The position numbers and the translations under genes are program-made. Source: Streptomyces sp. TBY4 (GTDB lineage: Bacteria > Actinomycetota > Actinomycetes > Streptomycetales > Streptomycetaceae). From it: 64,000 nt of DNA. Positions 33,775 to 42,321 of this stretch are shown one piece after another (position 1 is the stretch's first letter; every line of letters starts with the position of its first letter). The stretch spans positions 248,001 to 312,000 of the forward strand of contig NZ_JANAVF010000006.1 in the NCBI RefSeq assembly GCF_024213195.1, read 5' to 3'. The notes under the pieces were generated by a model, which worked only from the letters and a program-made list of their open reading frames with translations, did not search any database and had not been told where the DNA came from.

Positions 33775-34622
33775 TTCTGCTCCTCGTGCCAGGCCTGGAC
33801 GGCCGACTGGTAGGCGTGCTCGCTGCCGCCGGAGAGGAAGCGCTCGGCGAACTCGGGCCAGGGGGTGGTCGCGTACAGCTTCTGGAAGGCCTCGTCGCGG
33901 CCGTAGTCGGGGGCGCAGGAGGTGAAGTGCGCGCCGTTCGGGGTCTCCACGACCCCGGTGACCGAGTGGCGGCTGACCAGCAGGGACTGCGGAGGCCCGG
34001 ACTTGGAGAGCTCGGCGGTCTCCACGAGCTGCTCGCAGGAGACGTAGGCGGCGTCGGCGGCCTCGCAGAAGAGGTCGTCGAAGTACGGGTCGGGGCCCAG
34101 GTACTGGGCGTTGCCGAGCCGGTCGGCGCGGTTGAGGTGGACGAGCGCGGCGTCCATGCGCAGGGCGGGGACCGCCACGAACTCCTCCCCGTCGGCGTAC
34201 GGGGAGGTGACGGTGCGCAGCTCGGGGTTGACGCGCATGACGTCGGAGCCGAGGCCGGCCCGGACGGGGAGGAAGGGCAGCCGGTTGGCGGCCGCGTGCA
34301 GGCCCCACATGAACATGGCCTCGTCGAGCTCGGTGAGGGCGAAGGCGCCGCTCTCGCGGGCGGCCCGGTAGTGCGGCTCCAGGGGGATGGAGTCGAGGGT
34401 GACGAAGGGGGTGACCAGCTTGCGGATCCGGCCGGCGGCGGCGAGCAGGCCGACGTCGGGGCCGCCGTACGAGATCACGGTGAGATCGGTGATCCCGGAG
34501 CGGAGCAGTGCCCGCACCAGGGCCATGGGCTTGCGCCGCGAACCCCAGCCGCCGATGCCGATGGTCATCCCGCTGTGCAGCCGGCCGACCGCTTCTTCGG
34601 GGGTCATGCTCTTGTCGGTCAT
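33771..34622 (-). CDS. ipdA: IpdA, alpha subunit of ring-C-cleaving hydrolase
   Basis: The 283-residue protein has the CoA-transferase alpha pattern 'MTIGIGGWGSRRKPMALVRALL' in parts. The acidic stretch 'ELDEAMF' (about 98-104) is the likely place of the catalytic Glu reported for IpdA. It pairs with IpdB. Its start overlaps the echA20 stop (ATGA). Confidence 0.87.
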   Translation of the reverse strand: MTDKSMTPEEAVGRLHSGMTIGIGGWGSRRKPMALVRALLRSGITDLTVISYGGPDVGLLAAAGRIRKLVTPFVTLDSIPLEPHYRAARESGAFALTELDEAMFMWGLHAAANRLPFLPVRAGLGSDVMRVNPELRTVTSPYADGEEFVAVPALRMDAALVHLNRADRLGNAQYLGPDPYFDDLFCEAADAAYVSCEQLVETAELSKSGPPQSLLVSRHSVTGVVETPNGAHFTSCAPDYGRDEAFQKLYATTPWPEFAERFLSGGSEHAYQSAVQAWHEEQK

Positions 34623-35380
34623 GCCGATTCCGCCTTTGCTCCGCTGGTGCCGAAGGTGTCGCGGACCCGGTCGGCCACGCCGCTGAGGTTGGCCTCGAAG
34701 GTGAAGCCCTGCTCGAAGCGGTAGCTGCGGCGCACGTCCACGGGGTCGATGCCGTTGATGGCCGCCTTGGCGAGCCGGATGAGGTAGCCGTCCTTCTTCG
34801 CGATCTCGGCGGCCAGCTCCAGGGCGGCCGTCCGCAGTTCCTCCCGCGGGACCACCTTCCACACCGAGCCGTGCGCGTGCAGTTCGGCGGCGGTGGCGGT
34901 GCGCGAGGTGTAGTACAGGGTCCGCATGAGGTGCTGCGGGACGAGCCGGGCCAGGTGGGTGGCGGCCCCGAGGGCGCCCCGGTCCAGTTCCGGCAGTCCG
35001 AAGGTCGCGTCCTCGGAGGCGACGATGGCGTCGGCGTTGCCGACCAGGCCGATCCCGCCGCCGAGGCAGAAGCCGTTCACGGCCGCCACGACCGGGACCT
35101 CGCACTCGTAGACGGCGGCGAAGGCCTCGTAGCAGCCCCGGTTGGCGCCGATGAGCGCGGCGTGGCCGGTATCGCGCTGCATCTCCTTGATGTCGACGCC
35201 GGCGTTGAAGCCGCGGCCCTCGGCGGCCAGCACCACGCAGCGGACCTCCGGGTCGCGGCCGGCCGCGCGCAGGGCGTCGGCCAGGTCGTACCAGCCCTGC
35301 ACGGGCAGTGCGTTGACGGGCGGGAAGTCGACTGTGACGAGTGCGATGCCCTTGTCGGGGCTTGAGGTGGAGACACCCAT
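34619..35380 (-). CDS. echA20: EchA20-like crotonase
   Basis: The 253-residue enoyl-CoA hydratase-fold protein has 'GFNAGVDIKEM' and 'NGFCLGGGIGLVG'. Mycobacterial EchA20 opens ring D of HIEC-CoA. It heads the minus-strand echA20-ipdA-ipdB-ipdC operon. The ATG at 35380 is used; an upstream in-frame ATG at 35410 lies in the operator and is unlikely. Confidence 0.85.
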   Translation of the reverse strand: MGVSTSSPDKGIALVTVDFPPVNALPVQGWYDLADALRAAGRDPEVRCVVLAAEGRGFNAGVDIKEMQRDTGHAALIGANRGCYEAFAAVYECEVPVVAAVNGFCLGGGIGLVGNADAIVASEDATFGLPELDRGALGAATHLARLVPQHLMRTLYYTSRTATAAELHAHGSVWKVVPREELRTAALELAAEIAKKDGYLIRLAKAAINGIDPVDVRRSYRFEQGFTFEANLSGVADRVRDTFGTSGAKAESA

Positions 35381-35401
35381 GAGCGGATCAGCTACCTTTC
35401 C

Positions 35402-35415
35402 ACCAAACATTTGTT
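35402..35415. promoter_or_regulatory. KstR2-like operator ACCAAACATTTGTT
   Basis: The site differs from AnCAAGnnCTTGnT at two symmetrical positions and shares 16 of 17 bases of ACCAAACAYTTGTTAGG with the box at 21125. It lies in the 56-bp gap between the divergent echA20 and SDR operons and would control both. Confidence 0.7.
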
Positions 35416-35436
35416 AGGTGAGGAAGGTAGCAGCCG

Positions 35437-36201
35437 ATGGAGCTCAACGGGAGGGTTGTCGTCGTCACCGGCGGAACCCGGGGCGTCGGCGCCGGGATCG
35501 CCCGGTCGTTCCTCGCGGCGGGGGCCGAGGTCCTCGTCTGCGCGCGCCGGCCGCCGGAGGAACCGGTGGCGGAGGGGGGCCGCTCGGCGTCGTTCACCGC
35601 CGTCGACCTGCGCGATCCGGCGGCCGTGCGGGAGTTCTTCGCATCGGTCGCCGCGCGCCACGGGCGGCTCGACTGCCTGGTGAACAACGCCGGCGGGACC
35701 CCGTACCGGCTGCTGGGGGAGGGCGAGGCGGAGCGCCACGCACGGGTCGTCGAACTCAACCTGATCGCCCCGATGACCGCCTCGGTCGCCGCGTACCCCT
35801 GGCTCCGGGAGACCCGGGGCTCGATCGTGATGATCGGCAGCGTCAGCGGGACCCGGCCCTCGCCGGGCACGGCGGCCTACGGGGCGGCGAAGGCGGGCCT
35901 GGAGAACCTGGCCCGCTCCATGGCCGTGGAATGGGCCCCCGAGGTACGGGTCAACTCGCTGGTCCTGGGCATGGTGCGGACCGAGCTGTCGCACCTGCAC
36001 TACGGCGACGAGAGCGGGATCGCGGCCGTCGGCGCGACCGTACCGCTGGGGCGGCTGGCGGAGCCCTCGGACGTGGGCGAAGCGGCCGTCTTCCTGGCCT
36101 CCGACCGGGCGGGGTACGTGAGCGGGGCCAGCCTGCTCGTGCACGGGGGCGGCGAACGGCCGGCCTTTCTGGATGCGGCAACTGCGAACAAGGAGAAGTG
36201 A
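35437..36201 (+). CDS. SDR oxidoreductase (Rv3549c-like)
   Basis: This 254-residue SDR has 'VTGGTRGVGAGIA', 'NNAGG', the catalytic Ser in 'IGSVSG' and 'YGAAKAG'. Two SDR genes lie at the same place beside echA20 in Mycobacterium (Rv3549c, Rv3548c). It probably acts on a C/D-ring alcohol or ketone CoA ester. GGAAGG precedes its ATG. Confidence 0.83.
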   Translation: MELNGRVVVVTGGTRGVGAGIARSFLAAGAEVLVCARRPPEEPVAEGGRSASFTAVDLRDPAAVREFFASVAARHGRLDCLVNNAGGTPYRLLGEGEAERHARVVELNLIAPMTASVAAYPWLRETRGSIVMIGSVSGTRPSPGTAAYGAAKAGLENLARSMAVEWAPEVRVNSLVLGMVRTELSHLHYGDESGIAAVGATVPLGRLAEPSDVGEAAVFLASDRAGYVSGASLLVHGGGERPAFLDAATANKEK

Positions 36202-36202
36202 C

Positions 36203-37111
36203 ATGGGACTTGCCGAAGGCCGTGTGGTCATCGTGACGGGCGCCGGGCGGGGGCTGGGCCGGGCCCACGCGCTGGCCTTCGCCGAGGAGGGCGCGAAGGT
36301 CGTCGTCAACGACCTCGGGGTCGGCCTGGACGGGCTGCCCGGGCCGGACAGCCCGGCGGCGCAGGTCGTCGCCGAGATCCGGGCGAGGGGCGGGGAAGCA
36401 GTGGCGCACGGCGGCGACATCGCCACGACCGAAGGGGCGGCGTCACTGGTCGGGACGGCCGTCTCGGCCTTCGGACGGCTGGACACCCTGGTCAACAACG
36501 CCGGGTTCCTGCGCGACCGGATGCTCGTGAACCTGGACGAGGACGACTGGGACGCCGTGATGCGGGTCCACCTGAAGGGGCACTTCCTGCCGCTGAAGCA
36601 CGCGGCGGCCTACTGGCGGGCCGAGGCGAAGGAGGGCCGGCAGGTCGCCGCGCGGGTCGTCAACACCTCCTCCGGAGCGGGGCTGCTCGGCTCCGTCGGC
36701 CAGGGCAACTACAGCGCCGCCAAGGCCGGGATCCTGGGGCTGACCCTGGTCTCGGCGGCGGAGATGGGCCGCTACGGGGTCCAGGTCAACGCGATCGCCC
36801 CGGCGGCCCGGACCCGGATGACGGAACAGACCTTCGCGGACACCATGGCGGCCCCCGAAGCCGGGGCCTTCGACGCGATGGCCCCCGAGAACGTGTCCCC
36901 GCTGGTGGTGTGGCTCGGCTCCGACGCCTCGGAGGGGGTCACTGGCCGCGTCTTCGAGGCGGAGGGCGGCCGCATCACGGTGATGGAGGGCTGGCGGCCG
37001 GGCCCCACGGCCGACCGCGGAGCCCGATGGACCCCGGCGGAGGCGGGGGAGGCGGCGGCCAAGCTCCTCGCGGCATCGGAGCGGCCGCAGCCGGTGTACG
37101 GGGCACGCTAG
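36203..37111 (+). CDS. SDR oxidoreductase (17-beta-HSD4/Rv3548c-like)
   Basis: The 302-residue product has 'VTGAGRGLGRAHA', 'VVVNDLGVGLDG', 'NNAGFLRD' and 'YSAAKAGILGL', the pattern of the hydroxyacyl-CoA dehydrogenase part of multifunctional enzyme type 2. It is a likely 3-hydroxyacyl-CoA dehydrogenase of HIP breakdown. It starts 1 bp after the upstream SDR stop and AGGAGA lies before it. Confidence 0.84.
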   Translation: MGLAEGRVVIVTGAGRGLGRAHALAFAEEGAKVVVNDLGVGLDGLPGPDSPAAQVVAEIRARGGEAVAHGGDIATTEGAASLVGTAVSAFGRLDTLVNNAGFLRDRMLVNLDEDDWDAVMRVHLKGHFLPLKHAAAYWRAEAKEGRQVAARVVNTSSGAGLLGSVGQGNYSAAKAGILGLTLVSAAEMGRYGVQVNAIAPAARTRMTEQTFADTMAAPEAGAFDAMAPENVSPLVVWLGSDASEGVTGRVFEAEGGRITVMEGWRPGPTADRGARWTPAEAGEAAAKLLAASERPQPVYGAR

Positions 37112-37140
37112 CGCCGTACCGGCCACCTGCGGCCGCGGGG

Positions 37141-37990
37141 TCAGAAGCGGAACCAGCGCCGCCGGGGAGCCGAGAGCGGGATTCCACGTGATGTCCCCGG
37201 CCGCGGGCACCTCCCGGTCGTGGAACGCGCCGGAGGCGGCGATCTCCGCAAGGTCCGTCCGGCGTCGGCTCAGCCCTTTGACCAGATAGATCCTGTGCTC
37301 GGTCCGTCCGGTCTCCTCGAAAGCGTCGTACAGCCCGGGCAGGAACGACACGGGCAGGTCCCTCGCCGCGAGCGCGAGCAGGTGGTCGGCCTGCTCGTCC
37401 GCACCCTCGTCCCGGAGTGCGGCAACGGCGCGCGCCACCTCCGGCGGGTCGGCCGTCCAGGGGGTCGGCGCGTTGCCGCGCCACACGGAGATCTCCGCGC
37501 TGGTCTCCCGCTGGGCCTGCGCACCGCGCTCGGCATCCCCTTGGAGGAGGCGCAGCTCGGACTCGTGCTGCCGCACCAGGTCCTCGAGCTCCCCGAGGCG
37601 GTGCCCGACCCGGTCCAGCTGCTCCTCCAGCCCCTGCACCTGCTGCTGGGTGCCGTCCGCCCGGGCGAACGCGTCGGCGAGGCTCCCTTCGAGCTGGTCG
37701 CGGTGCTCACGCTCCCGTTCGAGCTGCTCGCGCAGGGCGGCCAGGTCGCGTGCGGTCTGCACGCGGTGCTCCTCCAGCGCGATCCGGGAGGCCTCCTCCT
37801 TGTACTCGCGCGCCACCAGCGGCCCCTTGGTCCGGGCGGCGGTGCAGAGCAGGTTCCAGCCCTGCGCCATCCGGTCCGGGTCCACGGCCTGCCGGGTGGC
37901 CAGGAGCCGGTACAGGGCCGGGAGCAGCGAGGGCCTCGGCAGGTCGGCGCCGCTCAGGAACCGGGAGAGCCTGCTGGCATCCACCGCGGC
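37141..37990 (-). pseudogene. remnant of an HTH/coiled-coil regulator
   Basis: The minus strand reads from 'VDASRLSRFLSGADLPRP' (recognition helix of an XRE-type domain) through a long charged coiled coil (REQLEREREHRDQLEG...) to a helical domain. About 50 residues that should precede the helix-turn-helix are missing, because the sequence meets the hsaE promoter region. At the 3' end the frame runs on past a TGA at 37141 that another frame reads as 'RRRWFRF' and stop, suggesting a one-base shift. No good start codon is seen. It is probably a decayed gene; a shorter gene starting at an internal ATG cannot be excluded. Confidence 0.5.
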
Positions 37991-38050
37991 CGCGGGCCCC
38001 CGTAGGCCTCCCGGCGGGCCGGGGCCCGGATGGGTCCCGGCCCGAACCCC

Positions 38051-38067
38051 TTCCCGCTCAGCGGGAA
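38051..38067. promoter_or_regulatory. perfect palindrome TTCCCGCTCAGCGGGAA, copy 1 (hsaE promoter)
   Basis: This 8-1-8 perfect inverted repeat lies 74 bp upstream of the hsaE start. An identical 17-mer lies upstream of hsaA at 44494-44510. The only regulator gene between them is IclR-type, so it is the probable IclR operator. Confidence 0.72.
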
Positions 38068-38140
38068 CGGGACCTCCCGCCCACCCCCGGCCCCGTCCTA
38101 CCGTCTGCCGCACCACACACCACCTCAGCCGGGAGGCCCC

Positions 38141-38923
38141 ATGCTGAACGACCCCCTCCGGCGCGAGGCCGCCGCACACCTGCGCGGGGCGGAGCTGCGC
38201 CGGGCGCCCGTACCGCCGCTGACCGAGCGGTACGAGGGCATCGACACCGAGGACGCCTACGAGATCCAGCTCCTCAACATCCGCCACCGCCTCGCCGCCG
38301 GGGACCGCGTCACCGGGCACAAGGTCGGGCTGTCGTCCCCGGTCATGCAGGCCATGATGGGCGTCGACGAACCCGACTACGGGCACCTGCTGCACTCCAT
38401 GGAGCTGCACGAAGACGCCCCGGTGCCCGCCGCCGCGTACTGCGCGCCGCGCGTCGAGGTCGAGGTCGGCTTCGTGCTCGGCGCCGACCTCCCCGGCGAG
38501 GGCTGCACCGTGGCCGACGTGCTGGCCGCCACCGAGCGGGTCGTCCCGGCGCTGGAGCTCATCGACAGCCGGATCGCCGACTGGCGGATCTCCATCGCCG
38601 ACACCATCGCCGACAACGCCTCCTCCGCCGGATACGTCATCGGCGAGGGCCGCGACCCGCGCGAGCTCGACCTGAAGGCCGTCGAGGCCACCCTGACCAG
38701 CGGATCCGACACCCTGGCGAGCGGCCGCAGCGACGCCGTGCTCGGCGATCCGGCCGCCTCCGTCGCCTGGCTGGCCCGCACCGTCGCCCGCTTCGGGGTC
38801 CAGCTCCGCAAGGGCCACCTCATCCTGCCCGGGTCCTGCACCCGCGCCGTGGACGTGGCCGCCGGCCGGACGTACACCGCCGACTTCACCGGGCTCGGCC
38901 CGGTGTCCCTCTCCTTCATCTGA
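38141..38923 (+). CDS. hsaE: 2-hydroxyhexa-2,4-dienoate hydratase
   Basis: The 260-residue protein belongs to the MhpD/HpaH hydratase family ('GHKVGLSS', 'VEVEVGFVLGADLPG', 'ALELIDSRIADWRI', with acidic metal ligands). It hydrates the dienoate released by HsaD. GGGAGG precedes the ATG. It heads the hsaE-hsaG-hsaF-kshA-orf-kshB run. Confidence 0.9.
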   Translation: MLNDPLRREAAAHLRGAELRRAPVPPLTERYEGIDTEDAYEIQLLNIRHRLAAGDRVTGHKVGLSSPVMQAMMGVDEPDYGHLLHSMELHEDAPVPAAAYCAPRVEVEVGFVLGADLPGEGCTVADVLAATERVVPALELIDSRIADWRISIADTIADNASSAGYVIGEGRDPRELDLKAVEATLTSGSDTLASGRSDAVLGDPAASVAWLARTVARFGVQLRKGHLILPGSCTRAVDVAAGRTYTADFTGLGPVSLSFI

Positions 38924-38938
38924 TCCATCTGAGGTGCC

Positions 38939-39841
38939 ATGACGAACACGCCGAAAGCGACCGCCGCCATCGTCGGCTCCGGGAACATCGGAACCGACCT
39001 GCTCTACAAGCTCCTGCGCTCCCCGCACATAGAACCCCGCTGGATGATCGGCGTGGACCCCGCCAGCGAGGGCCTGGCCCGCGCCCGCCGCGCCGGAGTC
39101 GAGGCCTCCCACGAGGGCGTGGACCGGCTGCTGGCCCAGGACGAGCTGCCGGACCTGGTCTTCGAGGCCACCTCCGCCTACGTACACCGGGCCAACGCCC
39201 CGCGCTACGCCGAACTCGGCATCAAGGCGATCGACCTGACCCCCGCCGCCGTCGGCCCCGCCGTCGTCCCGCCCGCGAACCTCACCGCCCACCTCGACCG
39301 GGCCAACGTCAACATGATCACCTGCGGCGGCCAGGCCACCATCCCCATGGTGTACGCCGTCTCCCGCGTGGTCCCCGTCGCCTACGCGGAGATCGTCGCC
39401 TCGGTGGCCTCCGTCTCGGCCGGACCGGGCACCCGGGCCAACATCGACGAGTTCACCCGTACCACCTCCCGGGGCATCGAGGAGATCGGCGGCGCCGCCC
39501 GCGGCAAGGCCATCATCATCCTCAACCCCGCCGATCCGCCCGTCATCATGCGCGACACCGTCTTCTGCGCGATCCCGGCCGACGCCGACCGGGGCGCCAT
39601 CGCCGCCTCCGTCAAACAGGTCGCCGAGGACGTGGCCTCGTACGTACCGGGCTACCGGCTGCGCACCGAGCCGCAGTTCGACGACCCCTCCCCGCTCAAC
39701 GGCGGCACGGCCCGGGTCGCGATCTTCCTGGAGGTGGAGGGCGCCGGCGACTACCTGCCGCCCTACGCCGGAAACCTCGACATCATGACCGCCGCCGCCA
39801 CCAAGGTCGGCGAGGAGTTCGCGAAGGGGATGCAGAAGTGA
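38939..39841 (+). CDS. hsaG: acetaldehyde/propionaldehyde dehydrogenase (acylating)
   Basis: The 300-residue enzyme has the NAD motif 'AIVGSGNIGTDL', the catalytic Cys in 'MITCGGQATIP' (about 127) and 'SVSAGPGTRANIDEFT'. It turns the aldehyde from HsaF into acyl-CoA, with substrate channelled between the two. It overlaps hsaF by GTGA. Confidence 0.92.
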   Translation: MTNTPKATAAIVGSGNIGTDLLYKLLRSPHIEPRWMIGVDPASEGLARARRAGVEASHEGVDRLLAQDELPDLVFEATSAYVHRANAPRYAELGIKAIDLTPAAVGPAVVPPANLTAHLDRANVNMITCGGQATIPMVYAVSRVVPVAYAEIVASVASVSAGPGTRANIDEFTRTTSRGIEEIGGAARGKAIIILNPADPPVIMRDTVFCAIPADADRGAIAASVKQVAEDVASYVPGYRLRTEPQFDDPSPLNGGTARVAIFLEVEGAGDYLPPYAGNLDIMTAAATKVGEEFAKGMQK

Positions 39842-40875
39842 CCGCCGTGAGGACGTACTCCGACACCCTCGACATCCGGATCACCGACTCCTCCCTGCGC
39901 GACGGCTCGCACGCCAAGCGCCACCAGTTCACGGGCGAGGACGTACGGGCCGTCGTCTCCGCGCTCGACGGAGCAGGGGTCCCCGTCATCGAGGTCACCC
40001 ACGGCGACGGACTCGGGGGGTCCTCCTTCAACTACGGCTTCTCGAAGACCCCCGAGCAGGAGCTCATCAAGATCGCCGCCGATACGGCCCGTCAGGCGAA
40101 GATCGCCTTCCTGATGCTCCCCGGGCTCGGCGTGAAGGACGACATCCGCGCCGCCCACGACAACGGCGGGCAGATCTGCCGGATCGCCACCCACTGCACC
40201 GAGGCCGACATCTCCGTCCAGCACTTCGGGCTCGCCCGCGAGCGGGGCCTGGAAACCGTCGGCTTCCTGATGATGGCCCACTCCACCACCCCCGAGAACC
40301 TGGCCCGGCAGGCCCGGATCATGGCCGACGCCGGCTGCCAGTGCGTGTACGTGGTCGACTCAGCCGGCGCCATGGTCATGGACGAGGTCACCGACCGGGT
40401 CGCGGCGCTCGTCGCCGAGCTCGGCACCGACGCCCAGGTCGGCTTCCACGGCCACGAGAACCTCGGCCTGGGCGTGGGCAATTCGGTCGCCGCCGTCCGC
40501 GCCGGCGCGCTCCAGATCGACGGATCCACCCGGCGCCTGGGCGCGGGCGCCGGGAACACGCCCGTCGAGGCCTTCGCCGCCGTCTGCCAGAAGATGGGCA
40601 TCCGGACCGGCATCGACGTCCTGAAGATCATCGACGCGGCCGAGGACGTGGTCCGCCCCGTCATGGAGGACGAGTGCACGCTCGACCGCATGGCCCTGCT
40701 CATGGGCCACGCCGGGGTCTACTCCAGCTTCCTCAAGCACGCCTACCGGCAGGCCGAGCGCTACGGGGTCTCCGGCGCGCAGATCCTCCTGCGCGCGGGC
40801 GAACGCCGCCTCGTCGGCGGCCAGGAGGACCAGCTCATCGACATCGCGGTCGAACTCGCCGCCGAAGCCCGCTAG
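39838..40875 (+). CDS. hsaF: 4-hydroxy-2-oxoacid aldolase
   Basis: The 345-residue DmpG-type aldolase has 'ITDSSLRDGSHAKRHQF' with metal and catalytic residues, 'GFHGHENLGLGVGNS' with the His ligands, and the C-terminal communication domain. It splits 4-hydroxy-2-oxohexanoate into pyruvate and propanal and forms a complex with HsaG. It starts with GTG. Confidence 0.92.
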   Translation: MTAVRTYSDTLDIRITDSSLRDGSHAKRHQFTGEDVRAVVSALDGAGVPVIEVTHGDGLGGSSFNYGFSKTPEQELIKIAADTARQAKIAFLMLPGLGVKDDIRAAHDNGGQICRIATHCTEADISVQHFGLARERGLETVGFLMMAHSTTPENLARQARIMADAGCQCVYVVDSAGAMVMDEVTDRVAALVAELGTDAQVGFHGHENLGLGVGNSVAAVRAGALQIDGSTRRLGAGAGNTPVEAFAAVCQKMGIRTGIDVLKIIDAAEDVVRPVMEDECTLDRMALLMGHAGVYSSFLKHAYRQAERYGVSGAQILLRAGERRLVGGQEDQLIDIAVELAAEAR

Positions 40876-40927
40876 TCACCCCCCCCAACCCGCGCAGCAC
40901 ACCCACAACGAAGTGGAGGGCCATCCC

Positions 40928-42091
40928 ATGGCCGAAAAGACCGAAGTCGACGAAGCACCCCGTGTCATCGAAGCCGCCCCCACGCCGACCCGCTTCGCCC
41001 GGGGCTGGCACTGCCTGGGACTCGCCGCCACGTTCCGGGACGGAACCCCGCACGAGATCGAGGCCTTCGGCACGAAGCTCGTCGTATTCCAAGGACAGTC
41101 GGCGACGGGAGAGAACTCCGGTGAGCTCAGCGTCCTGAACGCCTACTGCCCCCACATGGGCGGCAACCTCGCCCACGGCACCGTCAAGGGCGACACCGTC
41201 GCCTGCCCCTTCCACGACTGGCGATGGTCCGGGGACGGCCGCTGCGCCGCCATCCCCTACGCCCGCCGCGTCCCCCCGCGCGCGCGGACCCGCGCCTGGA
41301 CCTCCCTGGAACGCAACGGCCAGCTCTACGTCTGGCACGACCCGGAGGGCAACCCGCCGCCGCCCGAGGTCGCGATCCCCGTCATCGAGGGCTTCGGCGA
41401 CCCCGAGTGGAGCGACTGGAGCTGGAACTTCCTGCGCGTCGAGAACTCCAACTGCCGCGAGATCGTCGACAACGTCGTCGACATGGCGCACTTCTACTAC
41501 GTGCACTACGCCTTCCCGCACTACTTCAAGAACGTCTTCGACGGACACGTCGCCACCCAGTACATGGAGTCCACCCCGCGCGGCGACGTGGACCTCGGCA
41601 CCCTCTCCACCGGCGGCGGCCTGCGCTCGGACGCCTCGTACTACGGCCCCTCGTACATGATCGACAAGCTGTGGAGCGATGTCGGCGGCGGCGTCGAGCT
41701 CGAATCCGTCCTCATCAACTGCCATTACCCCATCGACGGCAACAGCTTCATGCTCATGTACGGCACCATCGTCAAGAAGCTCCCCGGCATGACCGACGAA
41801 CAGGCCGCCGACGCCGCCCGCCTCACCTCCGAGGGCCTCGCCGTCGGCTTCGAGCAGGACGTCGAGATCTGGAAGAACAAGACCCGCATCGACAACCCCC
41901 TCCTCACCGAGGAGGACGGCCCCGTCTACCAGCTCCGCCGCTGGTACGAGCAGTTCTACGTGGACGCCGCCGACGTCAAGGACGAGATGGTCCGCCGCTT
42001 CGAGTTCGAGATCGACACCGCCCGCGCCACCGCCGCCTGGAAGGCAGAGGTCGCCGAGAACCTCGCCCGCCGCGCGGCCGGGGCCCCGTGA
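40928..42091 (+). CDS. kshA: 3-ketosteroid 9-alpha-hydroxylase oxygenase
   Basis: The 387-residue Rieske oxygenase has the [2Fe-2S] ligands CPH (Cys74, His76) and CPFHDW (Cys93, His96) and the mononuclear iron motif 'DNVVDMAHFYYVHYAF'. KshA hydroxylates C9 of AD/ADD so that, with KstD, ring B opens. The ATG at 40928 follows GGAGG by 8 nt. It lies 52 bp after hsaF and overlaps the next small gene by one base. Confidence 0.92.
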   Translation: MAEKTEVDEAPRVIEAAPTPTRFARGWHCLGLAATFRDGTPHEIEAFGTKLVVFQGQSATGENSGELSVLNAYCPHMGGNLAHGTVKGDTVACPFHDWRWSGDGRCAAIPYARRVPPRARTRAWTSLERNGQLYVWHDPEGNPPPPEVAIPVIEGFGDPEWSDWSWNFLRVENSNCREIVDNVVDMAHFYYVHYAFPHYFKNVFDGHVATQYMESTPRGDVDLGTLSTGGGLRSDASYYGPSYMIDKLWSDVGGGVELESVLINCHYPIDGNSFMLMYGTIVKKLPGMTDEQAADAARLTSEGLAVGFEQDVEIWKNKTRIDNPLLTEEDGPVYQLRRWYEQFYVDAADVKDEMVRRFEFEIDTARATAAWKAEVAENLARRAAGAP

Positions 42092-42321
42092 TGACCCCCG
42101 TGGCCTGCGGGGAGTGCGGAACCCAGGTGCTGTGCGAGAAGTTCAGCCCCGCCCACACGCAGGTCCAGTGGACCGAGGAGGCCGTGGAAGTCTGCCCGCG
42201 CATCGCGGCCGAGGTCGCGGCCGGCCGCCCCAGCGCCCGCGTCCGCTCCTGCGAGGCCCTGCGCGCGGGCATCGAGGCCGCCGTCCTGGCGGGCCGCCTG
42301 GAGGTGCCGGCCGATGTCTGA
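42091..42321 (+). CDS. small Cys-rich protein between kshA and kshB
   Basis: This 76-residue protein has five Cys: CGEC near the N-terminus (6 and 9), Cys15, Cys35 and Cys54. It also has 'HTQVQWTEEAVEVCPRI'. It could bind a metal or an Fe-S cluster. It is not recognised as a known ferredoxin. It shares one base with kshA and overlaps kshB by 8 bp, so its synthesis is tied to the hydroxylase. A role in assembling or feeding electrons to KshA is inferred only. Confidence 0.75.
   Translation: MTPVACGECGTQVLCEKFSPAHTQVQWTEEAVEVCPRIAAEVAAGRPSARVRSCEALRAGIEAAVLAGRLEVPADV

Noticed and set aside
36443..39292. Long 949-codon open frame on the minus strand
   Set aside because: Only the middle section (about 37141-37990) looks like real protein. 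The ends are antisense to an SDR gene and hsaE.
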